Assembly: GCA_016699675.1 (NCBI GenBank)
Contig: CP064985.1
Span: 2,046,001-2,110,000 of the forward strand
DNA length: 64,000 bases
Source: Austwickia sp.
Lineage (GTDB): Bacteria > Actinomycetota > Actinomycetes > Actinomycetales > Dermatophilaceae
Direction: 5' to 3'
Part shown: positions 8,721-17,193 of the stretch, piece after piece
Position numbering within the stretch: the stretch's first letter is position 1
Layout of the letters: each line of letters starts with the position of its first letter
Notes under the pieces: model-generated
Told to the model about the DNA's origin: nothing
What the model saw: only the letters and a program-made list of their open reading frames with translations
Database searches by the model: none
Position numbers and translations under genes: made by a program

Positions 8721-10064
8721 ATGGGCAAGCGGCGGACGCGCTCGATGAGCGCCGTGGTGACGGGCCTGGCGACGGGCGTGCTGGTGGTCTCGATGGCCGC
8801 CTGCGGCAACTCCGGCTCCGGCGGCAGCTCGAGCGCCGGTGGCTCCGGCTCCGCCTCTGGCGGGAAGGTTGACGGCGCCGGCAAGAAGCTGACGGTCTGG
8901 ATCATGGAGGGCACGAACCCGGACTCCACCGCGTACTTCGACAAGGTCAAGAAGGCCTTCAAGGACAAGACGCAGGCCGACCTCGACGTACAGCTCGTGC
9001 CCTGGACCGCCGCCAAGGACAAGTTCACGACGGCCATCGCGGGCAACACGACCCCCGACGTCGCCGAGGTCGGTACGACGTGGACGCCGGAGTTCGCCGA
9101 CGCGGGCGCGCTCGCCGACCTGACCGCCAAGGTCAAGGACGCGAACCTCGACGGCGACCTGGTCGCGGGCCTGAAGGAGGCTGGCACGGTCGACGGGAAG
9201 CTCTACGGGATGCCCTGGTACGCCGGGATCCGCAGCTTCTTCTACAACAAGGACATCTTCACCAAGGCCGGCATCACCACGCCGCCCACGACCTGGGCCG
9301 AGCTCAAGGACGCCGTCGCCAAGATCAAGACGTCCGACCCCGCCGTGACGCCGTTCTTCGTGCCGGGCAACAGCGAGTTCACCGCGACCCCGTTCATTTG
9401 GGGCGCCGGCGGCGAGACGGCCGCCAAGGACGGCGACAAGTGGGTGAGCAAGCTCAACGACGCCAAGGCCGTCGAGGGCATTCAGTTCCTGGGCGACCTC
9501 GCGGTCAAGGACGGCGGCTCGACGCCCGCCGCCGCGACGGGCACCGAGAAGGACGCCCTCACGGCGTACGGCAAGGGCACTGTCGGCATGATCGTCTCCG
9601 GCTCGTGGACCCCCGCTACCTTGAGCAAGCAGGCGCCCGAGGTGGCCAAGAAGACCGGCGCGTTCGCCTTCCCGGGCAAGGACGGGATGGCGAAGTCGTT
9701 CACCGGCGGCAGCCACCTGGCGGTCTTCGAGAAGAGCCCCAACAAGGATCTGGCCTGGGAGTTCGTCAAGCTGATGGCCACCGGCGACCTGGCCAAGGAG
9801 TGGGGCAAGGCGTCCAACTACTTCCCCGGCCAGAAGAGCCTGCTCGACGAGCAGCTCAAGTCCGGTGACGAGCTGACCAAGGTCTTCGCCAAGCAGTTCA
9901 CCGAGGGCGGCAAGACCGTGCCGGTCACCCCGCTCTGGGGCAAGGTGCAGGCCAAGAAGGTCATCCCGACGATGATGCAGTCGATCCTCTCCGGCAAGGC
10001 CGACGCCAAGACCGCGGCGGAGACGGCGGCCAAGGACATGAACGACGTCTTCGCCGCCAAGTGA
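8721..10064 (+). CDS. Sugar ABC transporter substrate-binding lipoprotein
   Basis: A 447-residue family 1 extracellular solute-binding protein. A basic start and hydrophobic stretch lead to the lipobox VVSMAAC (Cys28), so it is a lipoprotein anchored outside the membrane. A Gly/Ser linker follows, then the mature domain beginning KKLTVWIMEG. Aromatic residues in the binding cleft (GMPWYAGIRSFFYNKDIF) fit a carbohydrate ligand. GAGGAG lies at a good distance from the ATG at 8721. Beside NagZ, AnmK and MurQ, its ligand is probably a MurNAc- or GlcNAc-containing sugar. No ATPase gene is present in the operon. Confidence 0.85.
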   Translation: MGKRRTRSMSAVVTGLATGVLVVSMAACGNSGSGGSSSAGGSGSASGGKVDGAGKKLTVWIMEGTNPDSTAYFDKVKKAFKDKTQADLDVQLVPWTAAKDKFTTAIAGNTTPDVAEVGTTWTPEFADAGALADLTAKVKDANLDGDLVAGLKEAGTVDGKLYGMPWYAGIRSFFYNKDIFTKAGITTPPTTWAELKDAVAKIKTSDPAVTPFFVPGNSEFTATPFIWGAGGETAAKDGDKWVSKLNDAKAVEGIQFLGDLAVKDGGSTPAAATGTEKDALTAYGKGTVGMIVSGSWTPATLSKQAPEVAKKTGAFAFPGKDGMAKSFTGGSHLAVFEKSPNKDLAWEFVKLMATGDLAKEWGKASNYFPGQKSLLDEQLKSGDELTKVFAKQFTEGGKTVPVTPLWGKVQAKKVIPTMMQSILSGKADAKTAAETAAKDMNDVFAAK

Positions 10065-11011
10065 GTTCGTCCGAGGCGCGGCGGGGGAACTCCGGCGTCG
10101 CCCGGCGGCAGAGCTTCCACGCGGCGAAGCGGCGCCGGCCGTGGCTCCTGCTCGCCCCGACGCTGGTCATCATGGCGCTGCTCATGGCCTGGCCGCTGGG
10201 CCGCGTCGGGTGGCTTTCAGTGCAGAACTACGGCCTGCGCGAACTCAACCGCGGCACGACGAATTACGTCGGCACCCAGAACTACGCCGACATCCTCGGC
10301 GACGGCTACCTCTGGCGGACCGCGCTCCCCAACACGGTGCTGTTCGCGGCCGCCTGCGTCGTCGCGACGGTCGTGCTCGGCACGCTCGTCGCGCTGTTCC
10401 TCAAGACCCTGCCGACGGGCGTCCGGTACGTCGCGGCCAGCGCCATCATGGTCGCCTGGGCGGTGCCGGCGATCACGGGAACGTACGTCTGGGTGTTCCT
10501 GTTCGATCCCGGCGACGGCCTGGTCACGCACCTGCTCGGCGGCCTGGGCCTCATCGAGACCGGGCAGGTCAACTGGTTCCTCGACCGGTTCAGCTTCTTC
10601 GCGATCGTCTGGCTGAACGTGGTCCACCACGGGTTCGCGTTCGTCGCGGTCACCGTGCTGGCCGGCCTGCTGACGGTGCCCGACGAGCTGTACGAGGCCG
10701 CGATCATCGACGGCGCAGGCGCCTGGCGTCGGTTCTGGAGTGTCACGGTGCCGGTGCTCAAGCCGGTGTTCGCGGTGGTGACGATCCTGTCGACCATCTG
10801 GGACTTCAAGGTGTTCACGCAGGTCTACCTCATGCCCGGCGGCGGCGGCACGAACCGCGAGGTGTTCAACCTCGGGGTGTGGAGCTACATCACGAGCTTC
10901 GCGCAGGGCAAGTACGGGATGGGCTCGGCCATCGCCGTCCTGCTCACCCTCCTGCTCATGGGCATCACGGCGCTCTACCTGCGCACCCTGTTCGCCGAGG
11001 AGGAGTTGTGA
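10061..11011 (+). CDS. Sugar ABC transporter permease (MalF type)
   Basis: A 316-residue inner-membrane permease with six predicted spans, beginning PWLLLAPTLVIMALLMAWPLG after a basic N-terminus. The coupling-helix EAA motif is EAAIIDGAGAWRRFW, the contact site for the ATPase. The GTG start at 10061 overlaps the stop of the binding-protein gene (GTGA), implying coupled translation. It pairs with the next permease to form the pore. Confidence 0.88.
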   Translation: MSSSEARRGNSGVARRQSFHAAKRRRPWLLLAPTLVIMALLMAWPLGRVGWLSVQNYGLRELNRGTTNYVGTQNYADILGDGYLWRTALPNTVLFAAACVVATVVLGTLVALFLKTLPTGVRYVAASAIMVAWAVPAITGTYVWVFLFDPGDGLVTHLLGGLGLIETGQVNWFLDRFSFFAIVWLNVVHHGFAFVAVTVLAGLLTVPDELYEAAIIDGAGAWRRFWSVTVPVLKPVFAVVTILSTIWDFKVFTQVYLMPGGGGTNREVFNLGVWSYITSFAQGKYGMGSAIAVLLTLLLMGITALYLRTLFAEEEL

Positions 11012-11913
11012 GCGCGCCGAATCAGGTCCGTACGCCGACGCCCGACGCCGCGTCGGCCGCGGGCGCCACCCCGACGCCGAGGCGGCGCAGCGCACGACGT
11101 ACCCGCCGCGTCCTGGCCCAGGGCCTCGGGGTTGTGGCGCTGATGGTGTTCGCGCTGTTCCCGGCGTACTGGATGATCTCCTCCGGGCTCGACCCGAACG
11201 CGGCGCAGCGCGGCGGCGCCCTCGTGCCGAGTCAGCTGAGCCTGGAGAACTTCGGTTACGTGCTGGGCAAGGCGGGGTTCGCGAGGTATCTGGCGAACTC
11301 GGCGCTGGTCGCGCTGGTGACGGTGGCAATCAGTTCGCTGGTCGCGCTGCTGGCGGCGGTCGCGGTGGCGCGGTTCCGGTTCCGGTTCCGCACGGGGATC
11401 ATGATGATGATCTTGATCGCCCAGATGGTGCCGCTGGAAGCGTTGGTCATCCCGCTGTTCCTGCAGGCGCGGTCGATGGCGATGCTGAACAGCCTGATGG
11501 GGCTCTCGATCGTGTACCTCGCCTTCTCGCTGCCGTTCGCGGTGTGGCAGCTGCGCGGGTTTGTCGCGGCGGTGCCGGTGGAGGTGGAGGAGGCGGCGTA
11601 CGTCGACGGCTGCGGGTGGTGGTCGATGTTCTGGCGGGTGCTGTTCCCGCTGGTCGCGCCGGGACTCGTGGCGACGAGCGTGTTCAGCTTCATCACGGCC
11701 TGGAACGAGTTCATCTTCGCGCTGACGTTCCTGCAGGACCAGGACAAGTACACGGTGGCCATCGGGCTGCAGAAGTTCTTCGGGGAGAACACCGCCGAGT
11801 GGGGCCCGATCATGGCGGCGTCGACGCTGCTGACCCTGCCGGTCATCGTGTTCTTCCTGCTGATCCAGAAGAACATGGTCTCGGGCCTGTCGTCGGGTGC
11901 GGTGAAGGGATGA
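11008..11913 (+). CDS. Sugar ABC transporter permease (MalG type)
   Basis: A 301-residue permease with about six spans and the EAA motif EEAAYVDGCGWWSMFW. A long Pro/Ala/Arg-rich N-terminal tail precedes the first span (GLGVVALMVFALFPAYWM). The GTG start at 11008 overlaps the stop of the preceding permease (GTGA). The energising ATPase is missing locally. In many actinobacteria one shared MsiK-type ATPase serves several sugar importers, which is the probable case here. Confidence 0.88.
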   Translation: MSAPNQVRTPTPDAASAAGATPTPRRRSARRTRRVLAQGLGVVALMVFALFPAYWMISSGLDPNAAQRGGALVPSQLSLENFGYVLGKAGFARYLANSALVALVTVAISSLVALLAAVAVARFRFRFRTGIMMMILIAQMVPLEALVIPLFLQARSMAMLNSLMGLSIVYLAFSLPFAVWQLRGFVAAVPVEVEEAAYVDGCGWWSMFWRVLFPLVAPGLVATSVFSFITAWNEFIFALTFLQDQDKYTVAIGLQKFFGENTAEWGPIMAASTLLTLPVIVFFLLIQKNMVSGLSSGAVKG

Positions 11914-12215
11914 CCGGCCAGCTCATCGACGCCGGCGGTGGTCGCTTCTCCGCGACTGGCGCCCTGCTTTTTAGGTCAAGTGTTGATGGCTGTCCGACTG
12001 GCGCCCTTTCTTTGGGGTTGGAAGCTGTCGACGGCCCGACTGGCGCCCTCTTTTTGGGGTCGGATGCTGCCGACTGTGCGACTGGCGCCCTCTTTCCCGC
12101 ACTGACGCCCCCCTTCAAGAAGGGCGGCAGTAGCAGAAATGGGGCGGCAGTCGGCGGGGGGCCGGGAAATGGGGCGGCAGTCTGCACGGGCGACACCGAG
12201 CGGTGGGCGACGTGA
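11910..12215 (+). CDS. Small ORF built of 14-residue repeats, coupled at both ends
   Basis: A 101-residue frame starts at an ATG overlapping the permease stop (ATGA) and stops in a TGA overlapping the NagZ start (GTGA). The middle encodes 42-bp tandem repeats, read as ATGALLFRSSVDGC, PTGALSLGLEAVDG, PTGALFLGSDAADC and ATGALFPALTPPFK. The 3' part has two copies of a nine-residue unit (NGAAVGGGP / GNGAAVCTG). No family is recognised. The double coupling supports translation. Equally, the repeats may be expanded non-coding sequence that happens to stay open, serving only to carry ribosomes to nagZ. Confidence 0.45.
   Translation: MTGQLIDAGGGRFSATGALLFRSSVDGCPTGALSLGLEAVDGPTGALFLGSDAADCATGALFPALTPPFKKGGSSRNGAAVGGGPGNGAAVCTGDTERWAT
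11953..12100. repeat. 42-bp tandem repeat, three full units and a partial fourth
   Basis: Units begin at 11953, 11995, 12037 and 12079, a strict 42-bp period. Each opens with CGACTGGCGCCCT followed by a T-rich run (for example CTTTTTGGGGTCGG). The GGCGCC dyad plus T tract resembles a weak intrinsic terminator repeated along the operon. Because 42 is a multiple of three, the reading frame is kept. Confidence 0.85.
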
Positions 12216-13807
12216 GCCGGCTCGCGCACGGGGTATTGCTGCCCGGCTTCCCGGGGACGTCGGTGCCGCGTTGGCTCGGCGCCGCGCTGGCCGACGGGTT
12301 GGCCGGGGTGTGCCTGTTCGCGGAGAACACCCCCGACGTACCGACCACGCGCGCGCTCACCGACGCGCTGCGGGCCGCCCAGACGACCATGGGCGGAGCG
12401 GCGGGGTACGGCGCTGGGCCGGCCGCTGGGCTGATGGTCGCGATCGACGAGGAGGGCGGCAACGTCACCCGGCTGCAGGCCAGGGCCGGTTCGGCGCTGC
12501 CCGGTAATGCCGCACTCGGGGCCGTCGACGACGAGGAACTCACGGGGCGGTGCGCGGAGCGGCTTGGGGCGCTCCTCGCGCTGGCCGGCATCGACCTCAA
12601 CCTGGCGCCGTGCCTGGACGTTGCGTCCGAACCGTTGAACCCCGTGATCGGGGTGCGCGCCTTCGGGTCCGATCCTGAGCTGGTGGCGCGACACGGGCGG
12701 GCGTTCGCCGCTGGGCTGGCGCGGGCGGGCGTTGCTTGCTGCGGCAAGCACTACCCGGGACACGGCTCGACCCGCCAGGACAGCCACGTGGACCTGCCCG
12801 TCCTGCGCGTACGCGAGGAGACCCTCCGGGACCGAGACGAGGCGCCGTTCCTGGCGGCGTTCGCCGACCTCGACGCGGTGATGACCGGGCATCTGGTGGC
12901 CACCGCCAGGGGGGACGATCCGGCCTCGCTGTCGGGGTGGGCGACGCAGCGCCTGCGCGCCGCGGGCTTCGACGGCGTGATCGTCACCGACGCGCTGGGG
13001 ATGCGGGCGATCACCGACCTGATGGGACTGGGTGAGGCCTGCGTACGGGCCCTTGCCGCCGGCGCCGATCTGCTCTGCCTCGACGCGCCGCACCAGCGGG
13101 ACGCGGAGGCGACGTACGCCGAGGCGGTGGAGGCGGTGGACCAGGCGCTCGCGGCCGGGCGACTGGACCCGGCCGCACTCGCCCGCTCGGCTGCCCGCAC
13201 CGCCCGGCTCGCGCGCCGCGGGGCGACGCCGCATCCCCCGGAATCCGCTGCAACCGGGGCGCCCCCGGACCCTGAGGAACTCCACGAGGCGGCCTCGCGA
13301 GCGGAGGACGACCTGGCCTCCGTGGGCGCCGAGGCGGCGGAGCGCGCGCTGCGGGTACGCGGGCGCGTCGCCCTCACCGGGCCGCCCCTCGTCTTCGACG
13401 TGCGGCGACACCCCTCGCACGCCGCGGGCCGGGCGTCGGCGGCGTTCGCGTCCGCCGTCCGCGGCATGTGGGTGGCCGCCGAGATCGTCGTGCCGCTCGG
13501 ACCCGCGGAGATCGCCGAGACCCTGGACGTCGCACCGGTGGGACGCGACGTGGCGGTCATCTCTCGGGCTGCCCGGGCCGACCGGGCGGAGGCCGCGGAC
13601 CTCGCGGCGGTGTTGGCCGCCCGAGCCGACGCGCTGGTCGTGCACACGGGGGTCGTCGCGGCCGCTCCCGACGTACCGCGCCTGGCCTGCACCCTCGGCG
13701 AGGGGGCCGCGAACGCGGAGGCGCTCGTCCGCCTGCTCGCGGCGGGCGGCGGCGACGGCCCGGCGGCCGCGCGACCCGCGCCGGACGAGACCGGGGAGGA
13801 GCGGTGA
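12212..13807 (+). CDS. nagZ: Beta-N-acetylhexosaminidase, GH3 (NagZ type)
   Basis: A 531-residue GH3 glycosidase. It has IDEEGGNVTRL, NLAPCLDVA, the NagZ-specific loop KHYPGHGSTRQDSHVDLP whose His acts in acid/base catalysis, and the nucleophile Asp in VIVTDALGM. A C-terminal domain of about 190 residues follows, as in two-domain NagZ proteins. There is no signal peptide, so it is cytosolic and would remove GlcNAc from imported GlcNAc-MurNAc or anhydro-muropeptides. The GTG at 12212 overlaps the preceding stop; a GTG nine bases upstream (12203) is an alternative start. Confidence 0.9.
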   Translation: MSRLAHGVLLPGFPGTSVPRWLGAALADGLAGVCLFAENTPDVPTTRALTDALRAAQTTMGGAAGYGAGPAAGLMVAIDEEGGNVTRLQARAGSALPGNAALGAVDDEELTGRCAERLGALLALAGIDLNLAPCLDVASEPLNPVIGVRAFGSDPELVARHGRAFAAGLARAGVACCGKHYPGHGSTRQDSHVDLPVLRVREETLRDRDEAPFLAAFADLDAVMTGHLVATARGDDPASLSGWATQRLRAAGFDGVIVTDALGMRAITDLMGLGEACVRALAAGADLLCLDAPHQRDAEATYAEAVEAVDQALAAGRLDPAALARSAARTARLARRGATPHPPESAATGAPPDPEELHEAASRAEDDLASVGAEAAERALRVRGRVALTGPPLVFDVRRHPSHAAGRASAAFASAVRGMWVAAEIVVPLGPAEIAETLDVAPVGRDVAVISRAARADRAEAADLAAVLAARADALVVHTGVVAAAPDVPRLACTLGEGAANAEALVRLLAAGGGDGPAAARPAPDETGEER

Positions 13808-16263
13808 GAGTCTTGGGGGTGATGTCGGGTACGTCGGTCGACGCGATCGACGTCGCCCTCGCGGCGCTGGATCTGACCGAGGGCGGCGCTCTTGGCCTGG
13901 CACCACTCGGCCACCTGGAGCTGCCCTGGCTGGCGGGTCTGCGGGAGGACCTGCTGCGGCTCGGCAGCAGCCCGAGCCTGGTCGACTTGACCAACCCGGC
14001 CGACCTCGCCACCACGACCCACCCCGGGAACCCGACCCACCCCGGCAACCCGGCTGACCTCGCCAATTTCGCCGACCTCGCCAACCCGGCCAATCCAGCC
14101 ACGCCGGACAGGACCCGCGTCGGCGTCGAGACGTGGTGCCGGCTGCACGCCGACGTGGGCCGGGCGCTGGGCGCCGCCTGCGCCATCGCGCTGCGCGAGC
14201 TGGGGCCCGCGGACCTGGTGGCCTGCCACGGCCAGACCCTTTACCACCTCGTCGAAAAGGAGCAGGTCAGCGGATCGTTGCAGGTGGGCGCCGCGGCGTA
14301 CGTGCACGCCGCCACCGGCCTGCCCGTCGTGTCCGACCTGCGCGCCGCGGACATCGCGGCGGGTGGCCAGGGCGCCCCGCTGGCCAGCCTGCTCGACGCG
14401 CTCTGGCTGGGCGCCGCCCCGACGGCCGCGGTCAACCTCGGCGGCATCGCGAACGTCACGATCGTCGGCACCGCCGGCGGCGTCGTGGCGGGCGATACCG
14501 GCCCGGCAAACGGACTCATCGACGCCGCGGCGGCCGAGCTGGGGCGCTCCTGCGACATCGACGGTCGGCTCGCGGCCGCCGGTCGGGTCGACGAACGAGC
14601 GCTGTCGGCGCTGCTCAGCGACCCCTATTACGCGCGTCCGCTGCCCAAGTCCACGGGCCGCGATTACTTCCACGCCGGCTACGTCGCCCAACTCTTGGCC
14701 GAGCGCGGGGTCCCGGCGCTCGTCGGCCCCGACCTGCTGGCGACGCTGGTCGAGCTCACCGCCCGCACGGTCGTGGCGGCGATCACGACGGCCGGTGGCC
14801 CCGAGCCGGTCCGGCGGATCGTCGTCTCGGGAGGCGGCGTGCGGAATCCGGTGCTGCTGGCCCGGATCCGGGCGCTCGCCGGGATCCCGGTGCTCAGCAC
14901 GGACGACCTCGGGCTGCCCGCCGTCGCCAAGGAGGGCTACCTCATGGCAGTGCTCGGTTGGCTGGCCGTGCACGGGCTACCCGGCGTGCTGACCAGCCCG
15001 CGGGGGCCGGTCACCGGGGCGCGGCATGCGGCGGTATTGGGCTCGCTGACCCCGCCGTACGTCTCCGGCGGCCTCGCCGCCGCCCTCGCCACCCCGCGCC
15101 CGACCGCGACCCCGACCCGGCTCGTCATCGCAGCCGACGTGGCGGGGGAACGACCGTTCGTGACCTGCGCAAAGGGTGCCGTGGCACCCAAAGCGCAGGT
15201 CACGAACGGTCACTCGGCGACTGAGGTGACGGAGGCCGGGGAGACTGCGACGGAGGCCGGGGCGACCGCGACGGAGGTGGCCGGGGAGACCGAGACGGAA
15301 GCGAACGGGCCGGACCTCGGCTGGAGCACCGAGCAACCCCTGGCCGCGTCGGCGGCGATCGACACGCTCGACACGGCCGGGGTCGTCGGCGTGATCCTCG
15401 ACGCGGATGCCACCGTCGCCGGCGCGGTCCGGGCGGTGGCCGCGGACATCGCGCGCGCAGCCGACCTCGTCGTGGCCACCCTGCGCGCGAGCGGGGTCGT
15501 GCACTACGTCGGCTCGGGGACCTCCGGGCGGATGGGCGTGCTGGACGCGGTCGAGCTGCTCCCGACGTACCACGTCGGCTCCGAATCCTTCCGCGCCCAC
15601 CTCGCCGGGGGAGCCGACGCGATGGTCCGGGCGGCGGAGGGCGCGGAGGACGACGACGCGGCGGGCGCGGCGCTCGCCGCGACGTTCGGGCCAGCCGACC
15701 TGGTCATCGGCATCGCCGCGAGCGGGCGGACCCCTTACGTCCGCGGCGCGCTGGAGGGGGCGCGCCGCGGCGGCCTGCCCACCGTGCTCGTCTCGGCCAA
15801 CCCGGCCGCGCCGCTGGCGGCCCTCGCCGACGTGGCGGTCCTGCCGGACACCGGGCCGGAGGTGGTCACCGGCTCGACCCGGATGAAGGCGGCGACGGCC
15901 CAGAAGATGGTGCTCAACGCGGTCTCGACCGCCGCGATGGTGCGGCTCGGCAAGACCTACGGAAACCTCATGATCGCCATGGTCCCCACCAACGCGAAGC
16001 TGCGCGCTCGCTCCGTACGCATGCTTGCTCAAGGCAGCGGCCGCCCCGAGGAGGACTGCGCGGCGGCGCTGGCGGCGGCGGGAGGGGACGTACGTCGTGC
16101 GCTCGTCGCCCTGATCGCCGGCCTGCCCCCCGGCGACGCGGCGTCGGCTGCCGTCACCGAGGCGCTGGCCGATCACCCGGCCGATCCCGGGCGTCGCGGC
16201 GACCCCTCGGGGATCCGGGCGGCGGCGGACGCGGTACGGCGAGAGGGGCGGGAGGCCCCGTGA
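13804..16263 (+). CDS. anmK-murQ: Fusion of anhydro-MurNAc kinase (AnmK) and MurNAc-6-P etherase (MurQ)
   Basis: One 819-residue frame from a GTG overlapping the nagZ stop. The first 440 or so residues are AnmK: GVMSGTSVDAIDVAL, VNLGGIANVTI, GDTGPANGLIDAA. AnmK opens the 1,6-anhydro ring and phosphorylates it to MurNAc-6-P. From about residue 506 the sequence is MurQ: the SIS-domain GSGTSGRMGVLDAVELLP, the acidic EGAEDD and TGSTRMKAATAQKMVLN. MurQ cleaves the lactyl ether to GlcNAc-6-P and D-lactate. The linker includes a palindromic repeat read as protein and TEAGETATEAGATATE-like repeats. AnmK also carries a 40-residue insert of HPGNPTHPGNPADLAN repeats (13987-14106). Stand-alone AnmK and MurQ are usual. 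Confidence 0.93.
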   Translation: MRVLGVMSGTSVDAIDVALAALDLTEGGALGLAPLGHLELPWLAGLREDLLRLGSSPSLVDLTNPADLATTTHPGNPTHPGNPADLANFADLANPANPATPDRTRVGVETWCRLHADVGRALGAACAIALRELGPADLVACHGQTLYHLVEKEQVSGSLQVGAAAYVHAATGLPVVSDLRAADIAAGGQGAPLASLLDALWLGAAPTAAVNLGGIANVTIVGTAGGVVAGDTGPANGLIDAAAAELGRSCDIDGRLAAAGRVDERALSALLSDPYYARPLPKSTGRDYFHAGYVAQLLAERGVPALVGPDLLATLVELTARTVVAAITTAGGPEPVRRIVVSGGGVRNPVLLARIRALAGIPVLSTDDLGLPAVAKEGYLMAVLGWLAVHGLPGVLTSPRGPVTGARHAAVLGSLTPPYVSGGLAAALATPRPTATPTRLVIAADVAGERPFVTCAKGAVAPKAQVTNGHSATEVTEAGETATEAGATATEVAGETETEANGPDLGWSTEQPLAASAAIDTLDTAGVVGVILDADATVAGAVRAVAADIARAADLVVATLRASGVVHYVGSGTSGRMGVLDAVELLPTYHVGSESFRAHLAGGADAMVRAAEGAEDDDAAGAALAATFGPADLVIGIAASGRTPYVRGALEGARRGGLPTVLVSANPAAPLAALADVAVLPDTGPEVVTGSTRMKAATAQKMVLNAVSTAAMVRLGKTYGNLMIAMVPTNAKLRARSVRMLAQGSGRPEEDCAAALAAAGGDVRRALVALIAGLPPGDAASAAVTEALADHPADPGRRGDPSGIRAAADAVRREGREAP
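15152..15211. repeat. 60-bp palindromic element, copy 1, inside the anmK-murQ frame
   Basis: Arms GACCGTTCGTGACCTGCGC (15152-15170) and its exact complement (15193-15211) enclose a second dyad GGGTGCC-GT-GGCACCC (15174-15189). A near-identical element lies between genes at 23277-23340. This copy is in frame and encodes part of the linker between the two enzyme domains. Confidence 0.9.
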
Positions 16264-17132
16264 CCGACGCCGCCCCGGTCACCGTGCGCCTGCGGGGTCA
16301 ACTCGACTACCTCGCCCCCGCCCTGCGGCGCGTCGCGGCCGTCGTGCTCGCTGACCCCGGCGCTGCGGCCGGCCTGTCGATCTCGGACCTCGCGACCGCG
16401 GCGGGATCCTCGCCCAGCTCGGTGCTTCGGCTGGCCCACGGCCTGGGGCTGGACGGCTACCCCCAGCTGCGCCTGGCCCTCGCTCGGGACGCGGCCGGCG
16501 GTACGGCGCGGGCCGGCGAGGCCGGGGCTGAGGGTGATATCCGCGCCGGAGACGACCTCGCCTCGGTCGTCGCCAAGATCGTCGCCGCCGACGTCCGGGC
16601 CGTCCAGGAGACCGCCGCCGCGCTCGACGTCGTCGCGCTGGAACGAGTCATCGACGCGCTGGCCGACGCGCGCCGGATCGACCTCTACGGGGTGGGCGCC
16701 TCCGGGATCGTCGCCGCCGACCTGCAGCAAAAGCTCACCCGCATCGGGCGGTTCGCCTCGGCGTTCAGCGACGCCCACCTCGGGGTGACGTCGGCGGCGC
16801 TCCTGACCGCCGCGGACGTCGCGGTCGCGATCTCGCACACGGGGGCGACGAACGACACGCTGGACGCGTTGCTGGTGGCGCGCCGGGCGGGGGCGACGAC
16901 GGTCGCGGTGACGAACTCCCCGCTCGCCCCCCTCGCGCGGGCCGCGGACCACGTCCTGCTCACGGCGGCCACGGAGACGATGTTCCGGTCCGGCGCCACC
17001 GCCTCCCGGCTGGCCCAGCTCACCGTCGTGGACTGCGTCTTCGTGGGGCTCGCGCAGCGGACGTTCGCGGCGAGCCAACGGGCGCTGGAGGCCACGTACG
17101 ACGCCGTACGCCATCGCCCCACGGCACTTTGA
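16260..17132 (+). CDS. murR: RpiR/MurR family transcriptional regulator
   Basis: A 290-residue regulator with an N-terminal RpiR helix-turn-helix (SISDLATAAGSSPSSVLRLAHGL, about residues 40-62) and a C-terminal SIS sugar-phosphate-binding domain (IDLYGVGASGIVAADLQQKL, then AISHTGATNDTLDALLVARRAGA). The GTG start overlaps the anmK-murQ stop. In Escherichia coli MurR responds to MurNAc-6-P, the product of the AnmK half and substrate of the MurQ half encoded just upstream. By analogy it is likely to control this operon and the divergent kinase. The symbol rests on context. Confidence 0.82.
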   Translation: MTDAAPVTVRLRGQLDYLAPALRRVAAVVLADPGAAAGLSISDLATAAGSSPSSVLRLAHGLGLDGYPQLRLALARDAAGGTARAGEAGAEGDIRAGDDLASVVAKIVAADVRAVQETAAALDVVALERVIDALADARRIDLYGVGASGIVAADLQQKLTRIGRFASAFSDAHLGVTSAALLTAADVAVAISHTGATNDTLDALLVARRAGATTVAVTNSPLAPLARAADHVLLTAATETMFRSGATASRLAQLTVVDCVFVGLAQRTFAASQRALEATYDAVRHRPTAL

Positions 17133-17193
17133 CCCCGGACGCGGGGCGGGGGGGACAGGTGTGCGCGCCGCAACCACGGGGCACTGTGCGGCC

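Noticed and set aside
17133..17165. CCCCG/CGGGG after the MurR gene as terminator
   Set aside because: The stem is only five base pairs in a G-rich run and cannot be distinguished from background composition.
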